A stretch of 64,000 nt of DNA, taken from positions 186,001 through 250,000 of the forward strand of contig NZ_JADWPD010000002.1 of the NCBI RefSeq assembly GCF_017308975.1, in the 5' to 3' direction. The notes beneath the pieces are model-generated. The model had not been told where the DNA came from. It did no database searches and was given only the letters and a program-made list of their open reading frames with translations. The translations under genes and the position numbers were made by a program. This document shows positions 25,786 through 33,984 of this stretch, in pieces; position 1 is the stretch's first letter, and every line of letters begins with the position of its first letter. Origin of the DNA: Amycolatopsis sp. MtRt-6. Lineage in GTDB: Bacteria > Actinomycetota > Actinomycetes > Mycobacteriales > Pseudonocardiaceae.

Positions 25786-26367
25786 ATGGCGACACCGAAG
25801 ACCCGGCGCCGGGGCACCGAACTGGAAGAGGCGATCCTGCGCGCGGCGGCGGCCGAACTGGCCGAAGCCGGCTACCCGGGCCTGACCATGGAACGCGTCG
25901 CCCAGCGCGCCGGCACCAACAAGAACGCGATCTACCGCCGCTGGCCGAACCGCGCCGCACTCGGCGTCGCCGCCTACCGCCACCTCGCCGAGGACACGCT
26001 CACGCCGCCCGCCACCGGCGATCTCCGCGGAGACGCCTTGACGCTGCTGCGGGCGATCAACTGCGGGCAGGCCTCACCCGCCGCGCGCGCCCTGCGCAGC
26101 CTCCTCACCGGCGTGGGCGACGAACCGGAGCTCCGCGAGCAGCTGCACGAGCAGGCCGCGGCCGGGGGCACCGAAGCCTGGCTCGCCCTCGTCGGCCAGG
26201 CGGTGGACCGCGGCGAGGCCCGGCCGGAAGCCCGGCATCCCCGCGTCGCCACCGTGGCTCTCGTGCTGCTGCGCAACGAATACCTCACGCACGGACTGAC
26301 CACTGTGGACGATAGCGTCCTCGTCGAGATCGTCGACGAGGTCTTCCTGCCGCTGGTGCGCGCATGA
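25786..26367 (+). CDS. TetR-family regulator of the TIM-barrel/kinase-like genes
   Basis: A 193-residue protein with the helix-turn-helix MERVAQRAGTNKNAIYRRWPNR at residues about 33-55 and a helical C-terminal domain of the TetR_C type with LRSLLTG. The gene is divergent from the TIM-barrel gene over the 20-base operator, and its last four bases overlap the start of the kinase-like gene, so it should control both its own operon and the divergent gene. Confidence 0.88.
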   Translation: MATPKTRRRGTELEEAILRAAAAELAEAGYPGLTMERVAQRAGTNKNAIYRRWPNRAALGVAAYRHLAEDTLTPPATGDLRGDALTLLRAINCGQASPAARALRSLLTGVGDEPELREQLHEQAAAGGTEAWLALVGQAVDRGEARPEARHPRVATVALVLLRNEYLTHGLTTVDDSVLVEIVDEVFLPLVRA

Positions 26368-27329
26368 CGCCGCGGCTCGCTCGCCACGAGAAGCTCTCCG
26401 CGGCCCTGGCGGACGCCGATGACGACCTCCTGGCCCCGGCACGGCCGCTCGGCACCGGCATCGGCGGGTCGTCCTGGCTGCTGCGGGTGGCCGGCGAACC
26501 CGTCTTCGTCAAGCGGGTCCCGCTCACCGACGTCGAACTCGCGAACCCCCGCTCGACGGCCGACCTCTACGGGCTGCCGCCGTGGTCGCACTACGGCGTC
26601 GGTTCCGCGGGCGGTGGCGCCTGGCGCGAACTGGAGGCGCACCTCATGACGACCGCGTGGGTCGTCGGCGGCGAGTGCGGGAACTTCCCGCTCCTGCACC
26701 ACTGGCGCACCCTGCCCGGCCTGCCCCGCCCGCGCGCCGGCATCGAGGCCGACGTGGCTTTCTGGCACGGCGACGCCGGCGTCCGGCGCAGGCTCGAAGC
26801 GCTTGCCGGCGCCACCACCGACCTCGTGCTGTTCCTCGAGTACTTGCCGCACAATCTCGCCGAGTGGCCGGGTGACGACCTGCCGCTCGAGGAAGACCTG
26901 CGGCACATCACCGGATTCCTCGCCGCGCGCGGTGTCCAGCACTTCGACGCGCACTTCGCCAACATCGTCACCGACGGCGAACGGCTCTACCTCACCGACT
27001 TCGGCCTGACGGTGGCCGCGGGATTCGACCTCTCGGCCGCCGAGGCGGCGTTCCTCGCCGAGCACGACGGCCACGACCGGGCCTACGTCCTGACCCACCT
27101 GGTCAACCGGCACGTCCGCGGCCTGCGGGAGTGGCCGGACGCCCGCACCCGCAACGACTTCGTCCGCGCGTGCGCCACCGGAGAGGTGCCGGGCACCACA
27201 CCGCTGCTGCGCCGGTACGCGCCGCTCGCCGCCGTCGTCAACGACTTCTACTTCGCCCTCCACACCGAGAGCCGCAAAACGCCGTACCCACGGGACGCGA
27301 TCGCCGAACTGCTGGCCCACCAGCCGTAA
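26364..27329 (+). CDS. Protein-kinase-fold phosphotransferase of unknown target
   Basis: A 321-residue protein. It has a VFVKRVPL strand with the ATP-binding Lys, a catalytic loop HFDAHFANI (His193, Asp195, Asn200) and a metal-binding DFG at Asp212. This is the eukaryotic-like kinase pattern, but the activation segment is short and no transmembrane or sensory domain follows, so a small-molecule or protein kinase are both possible. It is translationally coupled to the TetR gene (ATGA at 26364). It might act with the TIM-barrel protein, perhaps on a sugar, but that is inference only. Confidence 0.7.
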   Translation: MTPRLARHEKLSAALADADDDLLAPARPLGTGIGGSSWLLRVAGEPVFVKRVPLTDVELANPRSTADLYGLPPWSHYGVGSAGGGAWRELEAHLMTTAWVVGGECGNFPLLHHWRTLPGLPRPRAGIEADVAFWHGDAGVRRRLEALAGATTDLVLFLEYLPHNLAEWPGDDLPLEEDLRHITGFLAARGVQHFDAHFANIVTDGERLYLTDFGLTVAAGFDLSAAEAAFLAEHDGHDRAYVLTHLVNRHVRGLREWPDARTRNDFVRACATGEVPGTTPLLRRYAPLAAVVNDFYFALHTESRKTPYPRDAIAELLAHQP

Positions 27330-27378
27330 GGCTCTTGACCGCCGGACCGCGCCGACCTAGAGTCAGCGTACCCCGACT

Positions 27379-27396
27379 CATGTTAACGTTAACATG
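27379..27396. promoter_or_regulatory. LacI-family operator upstream of the GH43 gene
   Basis: CATGTTAACGTTAACATG is a perfect 18-base palindrome with the TTAACGTTAA core and central CG typical of LacI-family sugar repressors. It lies 37 bases upstream of the GH43 start codon and stands out as AT-rich in a GC-rich setting. No LacI gene is in the window, so the repressor acts in trans. Confidence 0.88.
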
Positions 27397-27433
27397 CGCC
27401 GGTCCCCGACGTGCCCCGAAGGAACCGACAACG

Positions 27434-30400
27434 ATGAAGTTGTTCTCCCCGCGCCGTTTCGGCGTCGTGCTGGCCGTCGCGGCCGCACTCGTCCCCCTCG
27501 GCGGTGCCGGCGCCGGTGCGGCGCCGTCCGCCGACACCGGCACCGCGCTCCGCGCCGCCGCGAGCACGCTGTCCGTCCCCGACATCGACGACGTCCGCGG
27601 CAATCTCACGCTGCCGGCGAGCGGCCCGGACGGCACGAGTGTCGCCTGGACGTCGTCCGCGCCGTCGGTGATCACCCCGACCGGTGAGGTCACCCGCCCG
27701 GCGACCGGCGCGTCGCCCGCGAAGGTCGTCCTGACCGCGAAGCTGAGCCTCGGCCGCGAGAGCACCACGCGGCGGTTCACCGCCACCGTGGTCCCCAAGC
27801 CCGTCCAGGAACCCCTGGCCGGCTACAGCTTCTTCTACTTCACCGGCGAAGGCACCTCCAACGGCGAGCAGATCTACTCGGCGCTCAGCAAGGGCAACGA
27901 CCCGCTGAACTGGACCGAGCTCAACAACGGCCAGCCGGTGCTCAAGTCGAGCCTCGGCGAAATGGGCGTGCGCGACCCGTTCATCCTGCGCTCCCCCGAC
28001 GGCGACAAGTTCTACCTGCTGGCCACCGACCTGCGGATCTACGACGGCCGCGGCTGGGACGCCGCCCAGCGCACCGGCAGCCGGTCGATCATGGTCTGGG
28101 AGTCGACGGACCTGGCCCACTGGTCGCGCCAGCGCAGCGTCCAGGTGTCCCCGCCGACCGCGGGCAACACGTGGGCCCCGGAGGCCTTCTGGGACGCCAA
28201 GCGCGGCACGTACGTCGTCTACTGGGCCTCGAAGCTCTACGCGGAGAACGACCCGAACCACCTCGGCGACAGCTACAACCGGATGATGTACGCGACCACG
28301 CGCGACTTCCACACCTTCAGCGCGCCGCAGGTCTGGATCGACCCGGGCTACTCGGTGATCGACTCGACGGTGATCAAGAACCAGGACACCTACTACCGGT
28401 TCACCAAGGACGAGCGCAACAACACGTCGACGACGCCGTGCAGCAAGTTCATCACCGAGGAGAAGGCCACCGACCTGCTCGACCCGCGCTACGCGTTCGT
28501 CGCCGACTGCATCGGCAAGGCCACGGCGACCAGCCCGGGCCTGTCCGCGGGCGAGGGGCCGACCGGGTTCAAGTCCAACACCGAGAACAAGTGGTACCTG
28601 TTCATCGACGAGTTCGGCGGCCGCGGGTACGTCCCGTTCGAGACCACCGACCTGAACTCGGGCAAGTGGACGATGTCGACCGGCGCGCACCTGCCCGCGT
28701 CGCCGCGGCACGGCACCGTCCTGCCGGTCACCCAGGCCGAGATGAACCGGCTGAGCGCGCCCCCGGCGCCGGTGAAGGCCGACGCGAACGGCCTCGTCGC
28801 ACACTGGCCGCTCGACGCGAAGTCGGGCACGGTCGCGGCCGACACCACCGGGCACGGCTACGACGGCGCCCTGGCCGGTGACGTCTCCTGGGCCGGCGGC
28901 GCGCTGGCCTTCGGCGGTAAGAACGGGCACGTCCAGCTGCCGAACAACCTGCTCACCGGCGCCACCGCGGCCACCGTGTCGGCCGACGTCCTGGTCGATC
29001 CGAACCAGCAGACACCCTACTTCCTGTGGGGCCTGGGCAACACCGCGAAGGACGGCACCGGAAACGGCTACCTGTTCACCACCGGCGGCACCGCGAGCGG
29101 CGGGTTCCGCGGCGCCATCGCGACCGGCAACTGGACCACCGAACAGGCGGCCGGCGCGGGCGGGCTGCCGCGCGGGGTGTGGAAGAACGTGACGCTCACG
29201 GTCGGCAACGGCGTCGAGGTGCTCTACCTGGACGGCGTCGAGGTCGCCCGCAACTCGAACGCCACGATCAAGCCGTCGGACCTCGGCGGCGGCGTCACGG
29301 CGGCGAACTACCTCGGCCGCTCGGTGTACGCGAGCGACAAGACCTTGACCGGCAAGATGAAGGACGTGCGGCTCTACAACCGGGCGCTGTCCGGGCTCGA
29401 GGTCGCCACGCTGCCGTCGAACAGCACCGCGATCCGGTCGGTGGAACTCGGCTCGCTCAAGACGCCTGCGGTCATCGACTCGGCCGCCGGCACGGTCGTG
29501 CTGCCGGTCAAGCCGGGCACCGACCTGCGCCGGCTCGCGCCGAAGTTCGCCCTGGCGCCGGGCGCGACCATCAAGCCGGACAACGGGAAGACCGTCAACC
29601 TCAGCTCGCCGAAGCAGTTCACCGTGACCGGCGCGGGCGGTGACCGTCGCGTGTGGACGGTCGAGGCGCACGAGACGCGCAGCCCGGTGCTGCCCGGCTA
29701 CACCGCCGACCCGAACATCGTCGCGTTCGGCGACACGTACTACCTCTACCCGACCACCGACGGCTTCGACGGCTGGAGCGGGACGAAGTTCTCGGCGTGG
29801 TCGTCGAAGAACCTCGTCGACTGGAAGGACGAGGGCGTCATCCTCGACCTGGGCAAGGACGTCGGCTGGGCCGACAAGAACGCCTGGGCGCCGACGATCG
29901 CCAAGAAGAACGGGAAGTACTACTTCTATTTCTGCGCCGAGGCCAAGATCGGCGTCGCGGTGAGCGACTCCCCGACCGGCCCGTTCGTCGACTCGGGCAA
30001 GCCGCTGATCGCGAAGAACCCCGACGGCGGACAGGCGATCGACCCGGCGGTGTTCCTCGACCGCTCCGGGCAGCCGTACCTGTACTGGGGCAACGGCAAC
30101 GCCTATGTCGTCCCGCTCAACGCGGACATGGTGTCCTACGACAGTGCGAAGATCACCCGGATCAACGGCCTCGACGGCTTCCGCGAGGGGCTGTTCATGG
30201 TGGAGCGGAAGGGCACGTACTACCTCAGCTGGTCGATCGACGACACCCGCAGCGAGGACTACCGCGTCGGCTACGCCACGGCACCGAGCCCGGCCGGGCC
30301 GTTCACCAACCGCGGCCTGATCCTGAGCAAGGACGCCCGCCTGGGCGTGCTCGGCACCGGGCACAGCTCGATGCTGCAGGTCCCGGGAACCGACGACTGG

Positions 30401-30574
30401 TACCTCGCGTACCACCGCTTCGGCATCCCGGGCGGCGACGGCACGCACCGCGAGACGACGATCGACAAGCTGACGTTCCGCCGCGACGGCACGATCGCCC
30501 CGGTCGTCCCGACGCTGGAAAGCGTGCGGCCGCAGCGGATCCCGTGGCACTGCGGACGGGTCCACGCGCTCTGA
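27434..30574 (+). CDS. Secreted double-GH43 enzyme with central LamG domain
   Basis: A 1046-residue exported glycoside hydrolase. A Sec signal peptide (residues 1 to about 29) is followed by an Ig-like module with AWTSSAPSVI, a first five-bladed propeller-like GH43 region (about 125-435, with MGVRDPFI and GNTWAPEAFWD), a LamG/concanavalin-type domain (about 445-640, starting VAHWPLD), a short beta module, and a second GH43 region (about 755-1040, with ADPNIVAFGDTYYLY and NAWAPTI). The WAPE/WAPT segments and the Asp near each start belong to the GH43 active site. It probably degrades arabinan or arabinoxylan outside the cell. The LacI-type operator implies induction by a sugar, and a strong hairpin terminates it. 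Confidence 0.88.
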   Translation: MKLFSPRRFGVVLAVAAALVPLGGAGAGAAPSADTGTALRAAASTLSVPDIDDVRGNLTLPASGPDGTSVAWTSSAPSVITPTGEVTRPATGASPAKVVLTAKLSLGRESTTRRFTATVVPKPVQEPLAGYSFFYFTGEGTSNGEQIYSALSKGNDPLNWTELNNGQPVLKSSLGEMGVRDPFILRSPDGDKFYLLATDLRIYDGRGWDAAQRTGSRSIMVWESTDLAHWSRQRSVQVSPPTAGNTWAPEAFWDAKRGTYVVYWASKLYAENDPNHLGDSYNRMMYATTRDFHTFSAPQVWIDPGYSVIDSTVIKNQDTYYRFTKDERNNTSTTPCSKFITEEKATDLLDPRYAFVADCIGKATATSPGLSAGEGPTGFKSNTENKWYLFIDEFGGRGYVPFETTDLNSGKWTMSTGAHLPASPRHGTVLPVTQAEMNRLSAPPAPVKADANGLVAHWPLDAKSGTVAADTTGHGYDGALAGDVSWAGGALAFGGKNGHVQLPNNLLTGATAATVSADVLVDPNQQTPYFLWGLGNTAKDGTGNGYLFTTGGTASGGFRGAIATGNWTTEQAAGAGGLPRGVWKNVTLTVGNGVEVLYLDGVEVARNSNATIKPSDLGGGVTAANYLGRSVYASDKTLTGKMKDVRLYNRALSGLEVATLPSNSTAIRSVELGSLKTPAVIDSAAGTVVLPVKPGTDLRRLAPKFALAPGATIKPDNGKTVNLSSPKQFTVTGAGGDRRVWTVEAHETRSPVLPGYTADPNIVAFGDTYYLYPTTDGFDGWSGTKFSAWSSKNLVDWKDEGVILDLGKDVGWADKNAWAPTIAKKNGKYYFYFCAEAKIGVAVSDSPTGPFVDSGKPLIAKNPDGGQAIDPAVFLDRSGQPYLYWGNGNAYVVPLNADMVSYDSAKITRINGLDGFREGLFMVERKGTYYLSWSIDDTRSEDYRVGYATAPSPAGPFTNRGLILSKDARLGVLGTGHSSMLQVPGTDDWYLAYHRFGIPGGDGTHRETTIDKLTFRRDGTIAPVVPTLESVRPQRIPWHCGRVHAL

Positions 30575-30606
30575 GGCATCACTCGAAGCGGTGAGACAGA
30601 GATCAC

Positions 30607-30655
30607 GAACGGCGGGCGTTTGCCCCGGTGAGGCCGGGGTAAACGTCCGCCGTTC
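30607..30655 (+). terminator. Very strong 22-bp hairpin after the GH43 gene
   Basis: Positions 30607-30628 pair with 30634-30655 over all 22 bases, twenty Watson-Crick and two G-U pairs, around a TGAGG loop. In RNA both wobble pairs remain paired on the plus-strand transcript only; on the minus strand they become A-C mismatches. It is therefore oriented to end the GH43 transcript. Confidence 0.85.
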
Positions 30656-30693
30656 GGGTTGTGTCAGCTGCTTTCCGCCCCAGGAGTCGTTTG

Positions 30694-31020
30694 ATGACCA
30701 GCGTCCTGACCGACGGCGTTCCCCGGCCTCGCCGCCGTCCGGTCGCCCGCGACGCGCTCGCCGAGCTCGCCCGCCTGGCGGCCTTGGCGGAGCTCGCCCG
30801 GAACTCGTCGCCCTCGCTCATGCACCAGGCGGTCCTCGCCGGCACCAGCCCGGCACGGGTGGCCGCCGCCGCGAAGCTGGACGTCGCCGAAGCCCACGTC
30901 CGCTGGCACGCCTGGGCGGACTCCGCGGTGAGCCTGGAGGAGTACCTCCACGTGCACGCCGCGTTCGCCGCGGCCGTCATCGCCCGCCACGAGGCCGTGG
31001 AGGAGGAACTGTGCCCGTGA
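30694..31020 (+). CDS. Small Ala-rich helical protein, unknown function
   Basis: A 108-residue protein starting at ATG 30694, behind AGGAG at eight bases. It is basic at the N terminus (RPRRRPVARD) and then strongly alpha-helical. A segment LAGTSPARVAAAAKLDVAEAHVRWHAW has the spacing of a helix-turn-helix, so it may be a small DNA-binding protein of the kind that handles replication or plasmid-like functions, but I cannot assign a family. The next tiny gene overlaps its end. Confidence 0.6.
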   Translation: MTSVLTDGVPRPRRRPVARDALAELARLAALAELARNSSPSLMHQAVLAGTSPARVAAAAKLDVAEAHVRWHAWADSAVSLEEYLHVHAAFAAAVIARHEAVEEELCP

Positions 31021-31127
31021 CCACCGAAGAAACGACCCTCGCCGACCTCGCCGCGCTCGGCGACGCCGCCACCGAGCTGCTGGCGGAGCTCACCGAACAG
31101 CTGGCGACGGCGGCGGCACGACGCTGA
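31011..31127 (+). CDS. 38-residue protein coupled to the preceding gene
   Basis: Starts at GTG 31011 with GGAGG six bases upstream, inside the end of the preceding gene, and encodes a short acidic helix (TTLADLAALGDAATELLAELTEQL) with a basic end. Typical codon use and the good ribosome site argue that it is translated. It may be a partner peptide of the 108-residue protein. Function unknown. Confidence 0.5.
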   Translation: MPVTTEETTLADLAALGDAATELLAELTEQLATAAARR

Positions 31128-31136
31128 CGCCGGCTG

Positions 31137-32015
31137 TCAGGGCCGCTGCCCCGCCTCGTCGACGTAGGTCTTCACCGTCACCGCGCTCTCCGGCGTGCCG
31201 AGGAACTGGTAGGTGGTGGCGTCGAAGACGATCACGACCGGCTTCGCCTTCGGTGACGAGCCGGGCGGCACCGGCCACGTGATCCCGACGCCCGGCCGGC
31301 CGGCGCCGTCGGTGACGTGGTCCACGGCCGTCAGGCCCGGCACCTTCGCCGCCGCTTGGAACAGCGCCGCGTAGGACGCGGGCTGGAGGACCTGCTCGTA
31401 GGCGAGGCCGTAGACGTCCTTGCCCAGGGAGTTGACGTCGCCCTTCCGGTCGCCGGCCTCGGCGTAGAGGTAGGCCAGCATCGCGTCGGCCGTCGTCGGC
31501 AGGTCCGTCCGGTAGACCGGCCGGGGAACGCAGTCCTCGAGCATCCCTTCCTTGCGCGGGTCGTTCGTGCCGTACATCGGCGCCTTGCCGTCGCGGCAGC
31601 CGCCGACCTTGCTGTCGCCGATCAGGCCGTCGCGAGTGCCGTCGACCGAGTACCAGACCTCACGGGTGTGGTGGTCCGGGTACTCCGTCTTCACGTACAG
31701 GAACTGGTCCGGACGCGGCGGCTTGACGGGCTCCTTCAGCGCGGTGTTCGCCGCTTCGGTCAGCACCTTGACCGGGTCGGCGTGCGCCACGCCCGCCCCG
31801 ACGCCGACCTGGTCGGCGGGGGCCAGCGCGACGACGGCGGTGATGGCCGCGGCCAGGCCGGCCGAGGCGCCGGCGATCCAGAACCAGCGGCGCGGCCGGT
31901 GCCGCCGCTCGCCGCGGGCGGCGGCCAGCAGCCGCTCGCGGGCCGGGGCGAGGTGCTCCGCCGGCGCGAAGCCGACGGTTTCCGCGCGGTCGCGGATCAG
32001 GTCGAGTTCATCCAT
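31137..32015 (-). CDS. CU044_5270-family membrane protein, sigma-factor partner
   Basis: A 292-residue protein with a cytosolic N-terminal segment of about 40 residues, one transmembrane helix (about 44-66) and an extracellular domain that begins with a LTEAAN helix and contains FLYVKTEY and REVWYSVDGTRDG. This is the pattern of the CU044_5270 family, which in actinobacteria follows ECF sigma genes. The short N-terminal tail is where an anti-sigma contact would lie, but a classical zinc anti-sigma motif is missing. The ATG at 32015 overlaps the sigma gene's end by 8 bases, so they are coexpressed. Confidence 0.82.
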   Translation of the reverse strand: MDELDLIRDRAETVGFAPAEHLAPARERLLAAARGERRHRPRRWFWIAGASAGLAAAITAVVALAPADQVGVGAGVAHADPVKVLTEAANTALKEPVKPPRPDQFLYVKTEYPDHHTREVWYSVDGTRDGLIGDSKVGGCRDGKAPMYGTNDPRKEGMLEDCVPRPVYRTDLPTTADAMLAYLYAEAGDRKGDVNSLGKDVYGLAYEQVLQPASYAALFQAAAKVPGLTAVDHVTDGAGRPGVGITWPVPPGSSPKAKPVVIVFDATTYQFLGTPESAVTVKTYVDEAGQRP

Positions 32016-32598
32016 GACCCGAGGTCTCCTTCACGAGGTCGAAGGCGCCGAGCTCGGCGCGGACGCGGCCGCGGGCGCGGCTGAGGCGGGATTTGACGGT
32101 GCCGACGGGAATGCCGAGTGCTTCGGCGACTTCCTGGTAGGCCAGGCCTTCCGCGGCGACGAGCAGCAGGACGTCCCGTTCGCGGGGCCGCAGGGCGGCG
32201 AGGGCCCGGTCGAGCCGTTTGCCGAGGGCCTGGGCGCTGACCTGGTCGGCGACCCGGTCGGCGTGCCCTTCCTCGGCGGGCGGCGGTCCGACGGCCAGCC
32301 GGAGCTTCAGCTCGCGCACCTCCGTTCGCCGCTGCCGCGAAACGAGGTTCGTGGCGATGCCGTAGAGCCACGGCCGGGCGTCGGACCGGTCCGGGTCGAA
32401 CTTCGCGCGCTTGTCGAAGGCGATCAGGAACGTGTCCGCGAGGACGTCGTCGGCGGTCGCCGGGCCGAGGCGCCGGGCCAGGTAGCGGTGGATGTGCCGC
32501 GAGTGGCGGTCGAAGATGACCGCGAACAGGCTCGGCTCGTGCCGCGACCGCGCGATCACGCTCGCGTCGTCGTCGGAATCGGGGTCTTCCGGGGTCAT
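32008..32598 (-). CDS. ECF-type RNA polymerase sigma factor
   Basis: A 196-residue sigma-70 family protein with region 2 (FDRHSRHIHRYLARRLG, then DDVLADTFLIAFDKR and WLYGIATNLVSRQRR) and region 4 (LRPRERDVLLLVAAEGLAYQEVAEALGIPVGTVKSRLSRARGRVR). No region 1 or 3, hence ECF type. It is followed and overlapped by the CU044_5270-type membrane protein, a common pairing in actinobacteria that presumably senses envelope conditions. The ATG at 32598 lies just before region 2. Confidence 0.9.
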   Translation of the reverse strand: MTPEDPDSDDDASVIARSRHEPSLFAVIFDRHSRHIHRYLARRLGPATADDVLADTFLIAFDKRAKFDPDRSDARPWLYGIATNLVSRQRRTEVRELKLRLAVGPPPAEEGHADRVADQVSAQALGKRLDRALAALRPRERDVLLLVAAEGLAYQEVAEALGIPVGTVKSRLSRARGRVRAELGAFDLVKETSGHG

Positions 32599-32699
32599 CG
32601 CCCGCCTTTCGGTCCAGCCGGTGTCGTGGGCTGTTCCCCGGCGGCGTGGAACGGGTTCCGGAAAGATCGGGAATCGGCGGCGAAAGTGGCGCAGGTCAC

Positions 32700-33194
32700 T
32701 CAGGGGCAGGCGGCGGAGCTTCCCCCGACCGGGTCGCCGACGGCGAGCATGCGGCGGTTCGCCTCGCCGAGGCCGTCGGCCAGCGCGCGCAGCTGGTCCG
32801 GCGTGAGGACGTCGATCAGCAGCTCGCGGACGAGCGCCACGTGCCCGGGCGCGGCCCGTTCCAGCAGGGCCATGCCCTCGTCGGTGAGCACGGCGTAGAC
32901 GGCACGGGGATCGCTTTCGCACGCGCGGCGGCGCACCAGGCCGGCTCGCTCCAGCTGGCCGATCTGGTAGGTCAGCCCGCTCTTGGAGTTCGAGACCGCG
33001 CAGGCCAGCTCGGCCATCCGCAGCTCGTGGTCCGGGGCGCCGCTGAGCCGCGCGAGGATCACGTACTGCAGGTGGGAGATTCCGGAGTCCTGCTTGAGCT
33101 GCTGGTCGAGCCTGCGGTTGAGCAGCTCGTAGGTGCCGAGGAACGCGTTCCACGCGCGCTTCTCCTCGGCGTTCAGCCACCGCGGACGACCCAT
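32700..33194 (-). CDS. MarR-family regulator, divergent from ribA
   Basis: A 164-residue winged-helix protein: GISHLQYVILARLSGAPDHELRMAELACAVSNSKSGLTYQIGQLERAGLVRR is the MarR DNA-binding fold with its recognition helix, and the wing follows (ESDPRAVYAVLTDEG). The ATG at 33194 is preferred to upstream codons, which would run into the operators. Two copies of a 14-base palindrome lie between it and the divergent GTP cyclohydrolase gene, so it is probably an autorepressor that also controls ribA. Confidence 0.88.
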   Translation of the reverse strand: MGRPRWLNAEEKRAWNAFLGTYELLNRRLDQQLKQDSGISHLQYVILARLSGAPDHELRMAELACAVSNSKSGLTYQIGQLERAGLVRRRACESDPRAVYAVLTDEGMALLERAAPGHVALVRELLIDVLTPDQLRALADGLGEANRRMLAVGDPVGGSSAACP

Positions 33195-33212
33195 GTCACA
33201 ACCGTACCCGTT

Positions 33213-33263
33213 GTTCAAATTCGAACTCAAGGGGTAGGGTTGGCGGCAGGTTCAAATTTGAAC
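33213..33263. promoter_or_regulatory. Twin MarR operators in the divergent marR/ribA promoter
   Basis: GTTCAAATTTGAAC (33250-33263) is a perfect 14-base palindrome and GTTCAAATTCGAAC (33213-33226) is the same with one change. Their starts are 37 bases apart. Both are AT-rich islands in the 84-base intergenic region, one nearer each start codon, as expected for a MarR protein that represses both genes. Confidence 0.85.
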
Positions 33264-33278
33264 GAGAGTGGAGCCGCC

Positions 33279-33893
33279 ATGATCCCCGTCGCCACCGTCC
33301 GCACCCGGGTGCGGGTCCCGCTGCGCTTCGCCGACGGCTACTCGGCTTCGGCCGAGGTCGTCACCTTCGACGGCTTGACGGACGGCGGCGAGCACCTCGC
33401 CCTCGTGTTCGGCACCCCGGTCCGGCCGCTGGTGCGGATGCATTCGGAGTGCCTGACCGGCGACGTGTTCGGCTCCGCCCGCTGCGACTGCGGGCCGCAG
33501 CTGCGGGAGGCCGTGGAGCGCATCGACGGCGCCGGCGGTGTGCTGCTCTACCTGCGCCAGGAGGGCCGGGGCATCGGCCTCTACGCCAAGCTGGACGCCT
33601 ACGCCCTGCAGGACGCCGGGCTCGACACCTACCAGGCGAACACCGCGCTGGGCCTGCCCGAGGACGCCCGCGACTACACCGCGGCGGCCCAGATGCTCGC
33701 CGCGCTCGGCATCGCCGAGGTGGACCTGCTCACCAACAACCCGGACAAGGTCCGCCAGCTGCGCGACCGGGGCGTGACGGTCGCCGGCACGGTGCCCACC
33801 GGCGTGCACGCGACGCCGGACAACCTGCGGTACCTCGACGCCAAGGTCCGGCACACCGACCACACCCTGGCGCTGCCCGAACTGGCCGGGTGA
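33279..33893 (+). CDS. ribA: Stand-alone GTP cyclohydrolase II
   Basis: A 204-residue protein with the full catalytic signature of GTP cyclohydrolase II: RMHSECLTGDVFGSARCDC, with the three zinc cysteines, YLRQEGRGIGLYAKL, and LLTNNPDKV. It would open the imidazole ring of GTP to give the first riboflavin intermediate. The usual N-terminal DHBP synthase (RibB) domain of the bifunctional actinobacterial enzyme is absent, and no other rib gene is nearby. Control by a divergent MarR protein is unusual for riboflavin supply and hints at a dedicated role such as flavin or deazaflavin supply or a special metabolite. Confidence 0.9.
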   Translation: MIPVATVRTRVRVPLRFADGYSASAEVVTFDGLTDGGEHLALVFGTPVRPLVRMHSECLTGDVFGSARCDCGPQLREAVERIDGAGGVLLYLRQEGRGIGLYAKLDAYALQDAGLDTYQANTALGLPEDARDYTAAAQMLAALGIAEVDLLTNNPDKVRQLRDRGVTVAGTVPTGVHATPDNLRYLDAKVRHTDHTLALPELAG

Positions 33894-33984
33894 CGCCGGG
33901 TGCCCGCGTGCGGCTGACCGGCGCGAACGCACCGGCCGCCCGGTCTTCGCAACCATTCCGGGCTCCCACCCGTGCATTAGAGGT

